Shown here piece by piece: positions 12,022 to 21,989 of a stretch of 64,000 bases of DNA. A program made the position numbers and the translations under genes. The DNA lies in the NCBI GenBank assembly GCA_028023455.1, contig JAQFVV010013062.1, positions 156,827 through 220,826 of the forward strand. The letters run 5' to 3'. Below the pieces are notes generated by a model. The model ran no database searches and was not told the DNA's origin. It worked only from the letters and a program-made list of their open reading frames with translations. Origin of the DNA: Epiperipatus broadwayi. Lineage: Eukaryota > Onychophora > Udeonychophora > Euonychophora > Peripatidae. Position 1 is the stretch's first letter. Each line of letters begins with the position of its first letter.

Positions 12022-12599
12022 ATATATCTTTTTCACATATCTTTAGTTATATGTTTATGATTACATCCTTTTGCGAGGTGTTAAAAGCAGATAGAAACTA
12101 GTTCCTATCTTGCAAGAGAATGGTGTAGTTAAAATTACACTACAGAAATATTATTAATTTTTGGAAAATCTCTAGTCTTATGACTGACTAATAAAAATGA
12201 TTAAAGTATGATATGATCTGAAAAATATTTTTTTATTATAAATAACTTTAGCAGTGCCAAATACTGGTGAAATTTGGCCAAAATGTTGATATCACAATAA
12301 TAAGAAGCCACATAGACAAAAAAAATCCAGAAATTTTATTTCTACACATATAGAAATAATGTCAGCCGCTAGTCTTTTACTAAATGGAACAGTATTGAAT
12401 ATTAATAATCAGTCCCATAATATAATAAATGTCAAAAATATCCTGCAAATAATAATTATTTTTTAACAGTGATGTATTTTCAATAAATTATAGGACATGT
12501 TTAATTGTCGTTTTTTCCCTTCATTCTTATTCATAAATTTGTAGGTTGCTGTCTTTTACAAAATGTTGTGTGATCACTGACACTATCAATTAGTTTATA

Positions 12600-12705
12600 G
12601 TTTTTTGCACCGCAGACTCTGGAACTTGAGGTCCATAGATTGGAGCTCTAAATTTGTCACTTCCTATGATCAAACTTCTTATGAACTCCTGAGTAAGGTT
12701 TGATA
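12600..12705 (+). repeat. Possible tRNA-derived SINE-like repeat
   Basis: It shares AGGTCCATAGATTG, then TTGTCACTTCCTATGATCA and ACTTCTTATGAACTCCTGA with 42135-42250 and, less clearly, 52408-52530. The 42-kb copy has a polymerase III A-box-like start (TGGCTGAGTACAGTGGTAGA). No clean target duplication is seen. It is an old dispersed family, and SINE origin is an inference. Confidence 0.35.
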
Positions 12706-13154
12706 TTATAAGTATCCAAAAAATATATGTTAGTTTCAAGTTTATATTTGAGATAAATAGTAAAGCATTTTGAGTTTAAAATGTCTTTTTTTGTTTTTCG
12801 TTTGTACAAATCAGGTTTAAAATAAGGGGGAAAAAATTCTCTAAGACAATTTTCATCTCTATCCGCGTATCCAGATCTTATACACTTCTAGGAGTGGGAA
12901 CTCAAGACTTTAAGGTTTTTGAAAATGTCTTAGTTGGCCTTTAAAAATAAAATCTTAGTGTAGCGGCTAACTGAAAGAAATTCTTGGACTTAACCTGTAC
13001 ACTTAAATGCTTAAATATCATATTTTAAATGTATGTTTAATTTAAAAACAAAATGTCGAATTTTAAAGGTTTTTTATATCATTAAAAAATTTTTTTCAAT
13101 GAAATATTAATCTGAAATGTGTGTGTGTTTTTTTTTTAAAAAGAATATACACTT

Positions 13155-13850
13155 TTTAGTAAATTGTCACATTTTTATTTACCACTGTCAAACTCACTCC
13201 ACTCACAACTTTGACACCATCCATCTCAGATAAATACAATAATGATTATTACTAATCATTTTTTAAACTAGAGATTATCTCTAGTACAGATATAAATTTT
13301 AAACCTCAGTTAAAGATTAATATATCTGATTTTTTTAAAATTTTAAACATACACACACACATGGAGTTATTCACCTTTCTCTTGTGCAATATCCATTCTT
13401 TTTAAATTCATATAAATAAAAATACAATAAAAGACAAATGACCCCCAAGATGCATTTCATGCTGAACCGGCACTCATCAGTTGCCCCAGGTCACTATCTC
13501 TCACATATATCTGCACTATATGAAGAGTATTTATCTATAGTGAATTGTTACATTTTTATTTACCATTGTCAAACTCGCTTCAGTCACTACATTGACACCA
13601 TCCACCTCCAATAAATACAATAGTGATTAATACTCATCATTTTCTAAACTAGAGATTATCTCTAGCACAAATATGAACTTTAAACCTCAGTTAAAGATTA
13701 ATATGTCTGATTTTTTAATTTTAAACATACACACACATGGAATTACTCACCTTTTTTTTTTCATTTATAATATCTTTATAGATATATTAAACAACATCTA
13801 TACTTTCCCCATTTTTTTTAAATTCATATAGTCTAAAGGAGATCCAACAG
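13155..13850 (-). mobile_element. Family C hammerhead element, head-to-tail tandem of about 380 bp period
   Basis: Two direct copies of one unit. ATTGTCACATTTTTATTTACC at 13162 reappears as ATTGTTACATTTTTATTTACC at 13542, giving a 380-base period. Matching blocks follow: TTTGACACCATCCA, TAAACTAGAGATTATCTCTA and TAAACCTCAGTTAAAGATTA. One hammerhead site lies between the copies on the minus strand; both outer ends are truncated. The sequence just 3' of the hammerhead block (CTATCTCTCACATATATCT) also resembles families A and B. Confidence 0.75.
13441..13492 (-). ncRNA. Hammerhead ribozyme motif, family C
   Basis: On the minus strand: GGCAA, CTGATGAG, TGCCGGTTCAGCA (stem II with one mismatch), T, GAAA, the four-base palindrome TGCA, TC, TTGGGGG. 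All catalytic core bases are present. Stem I is weakened to CAA/TTG by one C-to-G change. Predicted cleavage is 3' of the C complementary to position 13449. Confidence 0.65.
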
Positions 13851-15117
13851 ATTTTAGTTATGTCCTGTATTGGCCACTTAAAATTCTGGCTCCTGTTATT
13901 AAAAAATCAAAATGAATGATTAGTTAGTTATTCATGATGCCATTAGAACATCGTAAGTGGCAAGTTTTGTTTGATCCCCAAAACTTTAATATTCAAGTCT
14001 GGTAGTGCATTAAACTACTCAGACATTGTTTTATATATAAACACGTATATGCATACATTATACATGTATCGTAAATACATTAATATCTTCCCTTTTATGT
14101 ACACACGCGAGGAAGCAGTTTCTAAGATTACATATAATACAAATTATATTTTACATTAACACTTTCTATAATTAGTAAAAATATATAATATTATCTTTCA
14201 TAAGTTTTAAAAAAATTATAAGCATGAATGTTAATTCAGATTTTCGTACATTTTCAAATCTCCCTCCATCTCTTTGTTGATGTTTCTGAAACTATAATTA
14301 AATCTGTCATAGGTTGATGGTAGAGAGGAAATGGACTACCTGATTTATTTTTTGCTTTAATTTAATAGTAAAAAGAATTGGGTGTGCCTATTACTTTACT
14401 GGGTTATTGGAGAAATTTGTAGGACTGATATAGTAGTTTTCTCACAATAAATAGAATGATGGAGTTGTAAAATCTTGTCAAATAATTTGAAATTTAAATT
14501 TGTAATGAAATTTAATTATAATTAAAAAAAAATGAGTGTGTCAATCTCCAATTTTTTTTTTTGTTATGTGTATTTGTAAGTTATCAATTGTGTTATTCAT
14601 AATTTTGTGTGATAATTTTAAGTATGAAAATAATTAAAACATATATATATATTAGTAGTAAATATTTGATAGTACATATTGAGTACATATTGCCGAAATT
14701 TAGTTAATATAGTGAAGATGCTTAATTTTAAAACACTGATCAACAATAAATACTTAATCTTTATTGCAAGATACTATTATGTCTGTGAAGAAACAATTCA
14801 ATATTTTCATTAATTAATAAGTCGAATGAAAAAGAGGAACATTTATTATATTAACAAACCTAAACAAGTATCAAATAAAATTGATGTGAAAAAAATAATT
14901 TTGCAGTCTTATTTTTTGTATTATAATTACTTATATCAGATTTTATGTGTGTGTGTTAATTTTTTTTGCCTAAAGACAATAAGGGATAATTTGACAAATA
15001 AAGAAATAATATTCAAATATTAATGGTAATAAGCACAATAATTTATTAATTGTTACTCCTCTCCTAATTTTCATAACTTTGGGTGGTTTATATTAATTAA
15101 ACTCATCTTCAAACACC
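13851..15117. other. AT-rich non-coding stretch
   Basis: No gene or clear repeat identified. Poly(A)/(T) and (TA)n patches are common, for example near 14521, 14551 and 14640. Confidence 0.5.
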
Positions 15118-15330
15118 CTATCTTGAAGACTTGCTATCTTAATATAAACTGAGCACTGATTACATACATATGTGGGAGATGATCTGGACCAACAATGAGT
15201 GCTGGTTCAGTGCGAAATACGTGTACTGGAGATCATTTATCTTTTTTACATGTATGTGGTTATGTGTATCAATTATATAAGATGGAATGGATAGCTAAAG
15301 AGAACTTGGAAGTCTGGTTTCAAATCATTT
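15118..15330 (+). mobile_element. Family A fragment (plus orientation)
   Basis: A partial unit beginning at CTTGCTATCTTAATATAAAC and continuing through the hammerhead block, ATCATTTATCTTTTTTACATG and a diverged GTGTATCA...ATAAGATG...GATAGCTAAAG...GAAGTCTG tail. No inverted partner or target duplication is seen nearby. Confidence 0.65.
15181..15234 (+). ncRNA. Hammerhead ribozyme motif, family A, broken core
   Basis: GGACCAA, CAATGAG (one base lost from CTGATGAG), TGCTGGTTCAGTG, CGAAA, TACGTG, TA, CTGGAGATC. The core deletion should inactivate it. It is the only copy here that keeps the canonical C before GAAA; the others have T, consistent with CpG decay from a canonical ancestor. Confidence 0.6.
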
Positions 15331-15990
15331 CTTATTACGTCTAAAGTTTAGTATATACATTATACTCGTATTTAAATATTAAATATAATATTGAAGAAAA
15401 GTTCATGGGATTAAAAAAAAAACACTTCCTGAAATGGATATTCAACTTTTTTGAAATTAAAAAATTAAGACAACAGAACCAAAATAGTGCTTTAAAAATA
15501 TATATTATATTTAATTTCTGGTCTTAGATAATTAACCATATGTGAATAAACCTTTTAGAACTCCTGTTCCAAATGTATATAGGAAATAGCTTTTGCTACT
15601 TCCTATATATATTTGGGACTGCCAGTGCAAATGGTTATTTTGCATTGGCTTGAGAACTTAATAAGTGCAGGGGTACTGAAAGTTTTATTAGCAGTGTTTG
15701 ATTAATTAGTGAAGACATAAATTACATAAAATGTTGGATAAACACATATTTATTATATTATATATATATGAGAACTAGTTTTTATATATTTTAGAATTTT
15801 ACAAAAAAAAAAAACATAAATACAAATGTTATTAATATCCATTAATAGTTGAAATACACAGGCTTATATATACCTGTGACTATATATGTAATAGACAGGG
15901 TATGAGCACAGATTTTCACATGACCCACCTCTCTCCACACCATCTCATAACACTGATACACTTGAACACACATATATTGAAAAGATAAAT

Positions 15991-16045
15991 AATCACCAAT
16001 ATACGTATTTCATGCTAAACCAGCAATCATCAGTTGGTCCAGATT
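15991..16045 (-). ncRNA. Hammerhead ribozyme motif, family A (left arm)
   Basis: Minus strand: AATC, TGG bulge, ACCAA, CTGATGA, TGCT/AGCA stem II, GAAA, palindrome TACGTA, TA, TTGGT, GATT. Stem I pairs perfectly in two blocks (AATC/GATT and ACCAA/TTGGT). It is identical in layout to 16510-16564. Confidence 0.72.
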
Positions 16046-16509
16046 ACCATCTCTACACATATATGCTATAAGTGCTCAGATATATATTAAGATAGCAAAT
16101 CCTCCTACTTTAATGGACAGGCTTCAATCCACTCCACACTCCAACTCTTCAACTGTCCATCCAATTGAAAATCTGAAGATGGAATGCTCAAAGGCCACCC
16201 TGAGGCCGAGATTATTGTCACACCCATGTTGACATAAGGTCAATCTGATCCCCCCTGCCTATCCCTTGTATATGTATTTAATGGATTATGTCCTGTACAT
16301 GAGGGATCAGATTGACCTTAGGTCAACATGGGTGTGACAATAATCTCGGCCTCAGGGTGGCCTTTGAGCGTTCCATCTTTAGATTTTCAATTGGATGGAC
16401 AGTTGAAGAGTTGGAGTGTGGAGTGGATTGAAGCCTGTCCATTAAAGTAGGAGGATTTGCTATCTTAATATATATCTGAGCACTTACAGCATATATGTGT
16501 AGACATGGT

Positions 16510-16564
16510 AATCTGGACCAACTGATGATTGCTGGTTTAGCATGAAATACGTATATTGGTGATT
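16510..16564 (+). ncRNA. Hammerhead ribozyme motif, family A (right arm), best-preserved layout
   Basis: Stem I 5' strand AATC (16510-16513) and ACCAA (16517-16521); core CTGATGA (16522-16528); stem II TGCT (16530-16533) with AGCA (16539-16542); GAAA (16544-16547); palindrome TACGTA (16548-16553); TA (16554-16555); stem I 3' strand TTGGT (16556-16560) and GATT (16561-16564). Cleavage would follow 16555. The pair closing stem II at 10.1/11.1 is T/T instead of G/C. Hammerheads of this minimal type, with a self-complementary stem III, are known to work as dimers; activity here is inference. Confidence 0.75.
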
Positions 16565-16841
16565 ATTTATCTTTTCAACATATGTGTGTTCAAGTGTATC
16601 AGTGTTATGAGATGGTGTGGAGAGAGGTGGGTCATGTGAAAATCTGTGCTCATACCCTGTCTAATATCCATTAAATAACTATGTTTTATTTTACATACTC
16701 GGATCATTCATAACATATATCAAATATTTATTTCTAGTTTATTTACTTCTTAAATTACTATTATTAAGGGTTTATCAAGTTTAAATAGCAAAACAGATAC
16801 CAAATTTTATATCTTATTTTGTAATAGTTCTTTATATAGCA

Positions 16842-17006
16842 TACCATTTCCAATCTTTTTATACACTTAACAATATTATTTTTTATACCCAAACGTTACT
16901 CTTACAATTTTGACTGTCATGCAGTCATCATCAGTTGAAACTGTAAGAGTAAAGTTTGGGTATAAAAAATAATATTGATAAGTGTATAAGAAGGTTAGAA
17001 ATGGTA
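16842..17006. mobile_element. Foldback family F with hammerhead-like centre
   Basis: Arms 16842-16910 and 16940-17006 are inverted copies (TACCATTTC, then ATACACTTA, then TTTTTTATACCCAAACGTTACT with few mismatches). The 30-base centre reads on the minus strand CTGATGA, TGACTG-CATGA-CAGTC-type hairpin, then AAAA. It looks like a small hammerhead-like core whose GAAA has become AAAA. Penelope-like terminal repeats carry comparable motifs, so I group it tentatively with them. Confidence 0.55.
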
Positions 17007-18556
17007 AATGTAAATATAGAAATCAATACATAAGGAAAGAAGGAAGAAGAAGAAAATTGTACAGTTCTTTGTAAGAGGGATCTGTATCTTTGTTTTTATT
17101 CTGATAGACTTATTTTAAGTCATTTTTCCTGATCATTTGTTAACTTTTTAATATATTATTACTAACATTTATCTATATTATAAAACAGTGAATTAGAATT
17201 ATGTTGATGATAATTGATAACAATCTATCAATAATAAAAGCATCATTTTAATCTGTTAGGAAAAAACAATCATAAATTATGTTTATGGTATGCTGAAAAT
17301 TGTATGAATAAACAGAATGACAACATTTTATAGTAATAATAATCCATATATATATATATGATCAGCTAAATATTTTTTTATTAAAGTTGGAAGAATTTAT
17401 GTTAACCTTTTTGCATGAGATAAGGAGATACAATTAGTTGATGTCATGAGATTATTAATTATGGTATTTCTCTTTTGTTTGATATTTTTAACATTGTTTA
17501 TTTTTGTATCTCATTATTTATAAACTTTAGTTAATTCTTTAGTCAGGGATATATATGATAAATTCTTTATCACTTCTCTCCATATAGTAATTGATTTGAT
17601 ACTGCCTAACATTACTATTTACAATAGATTCCCTATAGAGTCACATTATTTTGTATCAGTTACTTGTGCCGCATGAAATTGGACCATTTTATGGTTTATT
17701 TTTAATGGTAATGAACTGATAATTTAATTTTTATTTTTGATTCTAGATGGAGGACTAATCAGTAGATAAGAATGCATCCTAAATTCAGTCACTCTTTGCA
17801 TAATTACAATTTTATTATATTGCACTTGTAAAAACAAAGTAAGTTTTTTATCTATTTGCAAAGATGATTAGTTTGTTTTAAATATATTTATTTGTATAAT
17901 TGCTTATGCTTTTTAAAGCATTAAAAAGCCATGTGGAGAGATAGAAGAAAATGTTTTTATTTTCTTGATAATAAAGGCTTGTAAATACTTGAATTTTTTA
18001 AAATACAATTTTAATATTTTTAACAGTTTTAAAATACTTTTATTTTATAAGTTTTTAAAACACTTTAAATAATAAATATGCTACAAAAATAAATTGCATT
18101 TGTTGTAAACTTTATTCAAACCGAAGGTCATGTATATAATAACATTAAGCTTTAACTTAGATATAATTTAATATTCTGCAATTGTGATAACAAAATGTAA
18201 CATATGTTACATCTATAATAAGGTATTACAAATATTACAGCAGATTGAAAACTGAAGCTCCTAATGTAAAGTGTGAGGATCTTAAACTTAAATATTATCT
18301 AACTTTCAAAGTAAGCATTGAAAATTAAGACACATGGAGTTATAGTTTTGGAGCAATTTCTTTATGAACTTTCATACCACCAATACTATGAGTCATAAAT
18401 CAAAAATAGTTACAATTTTATATTTATTAAGAAGATATTCTGCAGCATATTTCAAAGTGTGAGAGATACATAATTAATAATTGAGTTAATTTTTAATAAA
18501 ACATAGTTTGGATCAATTTTTTATTATATTTATAATTTTTAAAGCATTATAATCCA
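17007..18556. other. AT-rich non-coding stretch
   Basis: No gene recognised. Sequence near 17560-17780 is a little less biased but offers no convincing exon with both splice sites. Confidence 0.5.
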
Positions 18557-18689
<133 letters not shown>

Positions 18690-19884
18690 TAATTGTTGTG
18701 CATCATAATTAGCAAAATTCTATTACTTACTTATGGTAATCAACTAGTTAACCTTTAGGAAATTATATCATCTTACTAAAGTTTGATATTACAAACATAC
18801 TTAGACCAATGCCAATCTTCTACTTAAAAACTAATTTATTCAATAATTAAATTTGATTATTTTTTACATTATTACTTTATACTTTGTGAATTAATAATTA
18901 GATAATTTAGTTCTGATTGGGTGATGTATCTTAAAATATTTTAAAAAGTCTTTAAAAAATTATATACATGGAATTGCATTCTACAACTTTTGCTAATCAC
19001 ATTCAATTTTATTTGGTTCAGAAGAGCTCAATAGATGGCACTATCAGCATTATATATTTTATTGTAAACAAAAATCTTTTAACAACAGTGATATCTGTTA
19101 GCAAATGTACCAAACAAACTTTATGTGAAGACATAAATATATAAAATACTTTTCAGAATGTATAAGAATTTTGACATAATATTGAAATGTTTTTGGGAAT
19201 TGAAAAGCTTAGTAAAGAGGAAGAAAACAAATCATAAGAAAAAACAATTTTGAAAAAAATCAAACTTTTTATGTCTTAAAAAAAATTGATGCAAGGAATT
19301 GTAAAATAATGAAACTTCTTCATGTAAGATATTATAATGCTGAGTAAAAGCTTTCATCTTACATAATAGATGAAGTTTTTTATTTTTTTTTAAAAAAAAT
19401 TATTCATGTGTACATGGATGGAAATTGTTAACAATCTAAAAGGGGCCATACTCTTAAGCTCTCATATTCTGAAGTATTTAAAGAATAAGTAAGTTCTGGA
19501 ATTCTATTGTAATATAGTTTTTTAAGTGTATTAAAGTATTTTTTTGGTCTGATCTGTCAATAATTTGCTATGTATTAATTTGTTGTTACCAATAACTGAA
19601 TGATCAATATGTTAAAATGATTTGGATTCATAGATAATATAAATATAAATTGTGAATAGATTTTCAAATCTACAGTTTGTGTTTTTTGAAAATTTATGAT
19701 TAATTGAAAGTTTAATTAACTTATTGCAATATTTAAGTTATGCTGACATTTAATAATGCAACTTTTAACAATCTAAATAAGAATGCTGCTGTTAAGTTCA
19801 AGTTATATAAAAACAGATGTTTGATCCAGGTTTAATTATGTATGGAACTTTAAAAAAATATTTAATTATCAGCATTATTTTCAA
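18690..19884. other. AT-rich non-coding stretch with one hairpin
   Basis: No gene seen. A short inverted repeat (about 19311-19380) pairs AAACTTC-CATGTAAGAT with ATCTTACA-ATGAAGTTT around a 30-base centre; this is a MITE-like hairpin at most. Confidence 0.45.
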
Positions 19885-20455
19885 CTATTATAAATCTTCT
19901 GCAAGATGATCTCTTCTAGTTTAGTCCACCCCATCTCTCAATCCATAGCTTCTCTTTTCCACATAACTTTAGCAAGCTCCCATACTTCATTTATCCATCT
20001 CACATTTAATCTATCTACTTCTTTTACAATCTTTTGTGATCCAGTTTAAAATTTCAACTACCCATCTATTTTTATCTCTTTTAGAAATATATCTATTCCA
20101 ATTTCATTTTTTGGTTGTTCTTTTATTTATGTATTTCATTTTTTGGTTGTTCTTTTATTCATGTATTTCATTTTTTTTGGTTGTTCTTTTATTCATGTAT
20201 TTCATTTTTGATTCCTTCTTGTATTCCAGTTTTGTTCTTCTGCCAAGTATCTAACTCTCAGACAATATGTAAAAACTGATAATATATGTTAAAAATCTTC
20301 CGTTTTAAACACATAATCATATTTAAAATACTGTTATATAAAAAACATTTGCATCCAAGTTTAATTCTATTATTAATCTCATTCAGTATGCATTTTTTTA
20401 TATTAATAATGTGGCCAAAGTATTTATAATTATTAAGTTTCTCTAATTTCAATCA
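19885..20455 (-). pseudogene. LINE remnant (C-terminal end) interrupted by a minisatellite
   Basis: A third copy of the LINE 3' half, on the minus strand. From high to low coordinate it reads KLNNYKYFGHIIN, EINNRIKLGCKCF, CLKRKIFN, then a broken SESWYLAEE-like stretch, DKNRWVVEILNWITKDCKR, VRWINEVWELAKVMWKREAMD and a 3' end near 19885. A three-copy 32-34-bp tandem (20101-20205) interrupts it. Stops and frameshifts make it dead. Confidence 0.8.
20101..20205. repeat. Minisatellite, three copies of 32-34 bp
   Basis: The unit ATTTCATTTTTTGGTTGTTC plus TTTTATTCATGT recurs at 20101, 20133 and 20165, with a fourth start at 20199. It lies inside the LINE remnant and has expanded LINE-derived or inserted sequence locally. 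Confidence 0.85.
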
Positions 20456-21035
20456 TTATCAGTCCCCTTCAGAACAAAGATCTCTCTAAGTATATCTCAG
20501 TTTAGCTATTTCTAATTTTTTTTTTTCTAAGTCATTCAGAAATTTTTATATTTCATACATTCATCTTGCAAGCAGTTTTTTTTTCTAAATCTTTTTTATT
20601 TAAAAAAAAAAGTTATTCAATTTAGGAGTTATTCAATCTTTTGCCTTGTTTTATTGCAAAAGGTTCATTCTATGTCCATTTCAATCTCTTAATTTCTTTA
20701 TTAACATCAATATGTTACTATTGCTATTATATTTTCCTAATCTGTTTTATGTTTATCATTCTATTTTTGTTAATTGTGGTATTCATCCTTTCATATTACA
20801 ACATGTTATCCACAGTCACACAACCTGAAATAAGTAGTAGATAAACATATTTAAGGTTGTTTTTTTTTTTCAGGCACATAGGTGCATTTATTTTTAACTG
20901 TAAAAGTTGTACATATATTTATTAATACATAATCATGCATACAGGGTTTTAGTTATTCTTTATAAACAATTTATTCTATCATTAATAGAAATTATATTAA
21001 TAGTAATAATCAAATAACTTTATTGCTCAAGACTT
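20456..21035. other. AT-rich non-coding stretch
   Basis: Pyrimidine-rich on the plus strand, with several poly(T) runs. No coding or RNA feature is supported. Confidence 0.5.
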
Positions 21036-21039
21036 AACT

Positions 21040-21140
21040 AACAAGTTTGAACACTGGTACCAGAACAGAATCGGTCTGAGGATCTTATATACTTCATAAT
21101 CTGACACTTTACCACTGCACTAAACTATGCCAGGCATAGA
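21040..21140 (-). repeat. Possible tRNA-derived SINE
   Basis: On the minus strand: TGGCATAGTTTAGTGCAGTG, GTAAAGTGTCAGATTATGAA, and later GTGTTCAAACTTG. The first part resembles a polymerase III A box and the last a weak B box. Length and order fit a tRNA-like SINE head. No target duplication or tail was found, so the call is tentative. Confidence 0.35.
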
Positions 21141-21844
21141 AATTACATTTACATTGTTACTTACACAATGAGTATACTTTGCAGATAAAATTGCCTTTAT
21201 TATAAATCCAAATCACATTAGTGCCGTCTTATTTTTTTCTAATCATATTATTTTTAAATGACAATATTTATTCTGTGTAATGTTTGCATCATATGATTTA
21301 TTGCCATTCCTATCATATATCTACAAAATTTTACATATTCATAAGTTTCAAAATTATTTTTTCTTTTTTGTTAATTTGACTTGTGAGAACATGTTTTACA
21401 GTAATACTTAAGTTTTTCTTGAATTTATAAAATCATGAGCAATACCTAAAATTTGTCAACAACAATGAGATCATGAATACATGGAAAACAAAATATAAGA
21501 ATTGATTTTTTTTTTTTAAAAAAAAAGTGAATATTTAATTTAGTCTGACCACATTAAGAAAATGTGTAACATCCTTTGACATTAGTTGGAGGTACCTGAA
21601 TGGTTGATTCATGATAACCAAAATTTGGGGTGGAACTGCTTTGCTGCTCAAAGTACATTACTTCTTGGGATAACTAATAGAATAGGTAAAATTAAAACAG
21701 CTTTAAAAGATCCCTTCAGGGCAAATGTCTCTCTTATAATTTCCCTCCTTTCATACACAAGCAGTAAAAGAAAAATCATTACCCATGAAACTTGTCTATA
21801 TCTGGTATCAGATGGTAATCTGGGTTGCTGCTCTGGCTATCTGA

Positions 21845-21985
21845 AAAAAAAAAAACAACAACATATAAGTCTAAATTATCTAAGCGAATTCGAACCCAAG
21901 TCATAAGCTGACAAACAGATGGCTATCACTATATTGTGAAGCCCTGCAGATGCTCTATCAGCGCACTGCGAGACATTTTATAATA
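21845..21985 (-). repeat. Possible tRNA-derived SINE with TTG-rich tail
   Basis: The minus strand reads CAGTGCGCTGATAGAGCATC (A-box-like), then GACTTGGGTTCGAATTCGC (good B box), then TTGTTGTT and a long T run. A weaker relative seems to lie at about 28115-28200 (GCCCGAGTTCAAACTCAAGA on the plus strand). tRNA-derived origin is inferred from the two boxes about 60 bases apart. Confidence 0.45.
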
Positions 21986-21989
21986 GCTT

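Larger units (their letters stand above)
11505..12214. mobile_element. Family B hammerhead foldback element with 8-bp TSD
   Basis: Two units in inverted orientation between direct repeats TATGATAT at 11505-11512 and 12207-12214. The left, minus-oriented unit runs from GTAGTGTAATTTTAACTACA to the centre near 11880. The right, plus-oriented unit ends in GTAGTTAAAATTACACTACAG plus an extension. Each unit holds one hammerhead site. Landmarks shared with 60905-61665 are ATCCACTTTTAACA, TAATCATAAA and GATCTATGAT. It is non-coding. Confidence 0.75.
15833..16672. mobile_element. Family A hammerhead foldback element with 13-bp TSD
   Basis: Direct repeats TAATATCCATTAA at 15833-15845 and 16660-16672 bound an 814-bp insertion. 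Long inverted arms (about 15892-16240 and 16300-16661) are nearly identical and meet at a short centre near 16262. The left end carries about 46 extra bases (TAGTTGAAATACACAGGC to TATATGTAA) that the right end lacks, so the element is asymmetric. Each arm holds one hammerhead site, pointing outward on opposite strands. There is no reading frame. High arm identity suggests a young insertion. Confidence 0.85.

Noticed and set aside
14826-15023. Short Lys/Tyr/Ile-rich frames here and at 159-347, 1210-1443, 13971-14159 and similar places
   Set aside because: Composition reflects AT-rich DNA; no start context, domains or conservation to support them.
21586-21906. A 106-codon plus-strand frame starting MEVPEWLIHDN
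   Set aside because: It runs into a poly(A) stretch and a SINE-like block, and I see no splice sites or family resemblance. It may be an old repeat, but not a supported gene.
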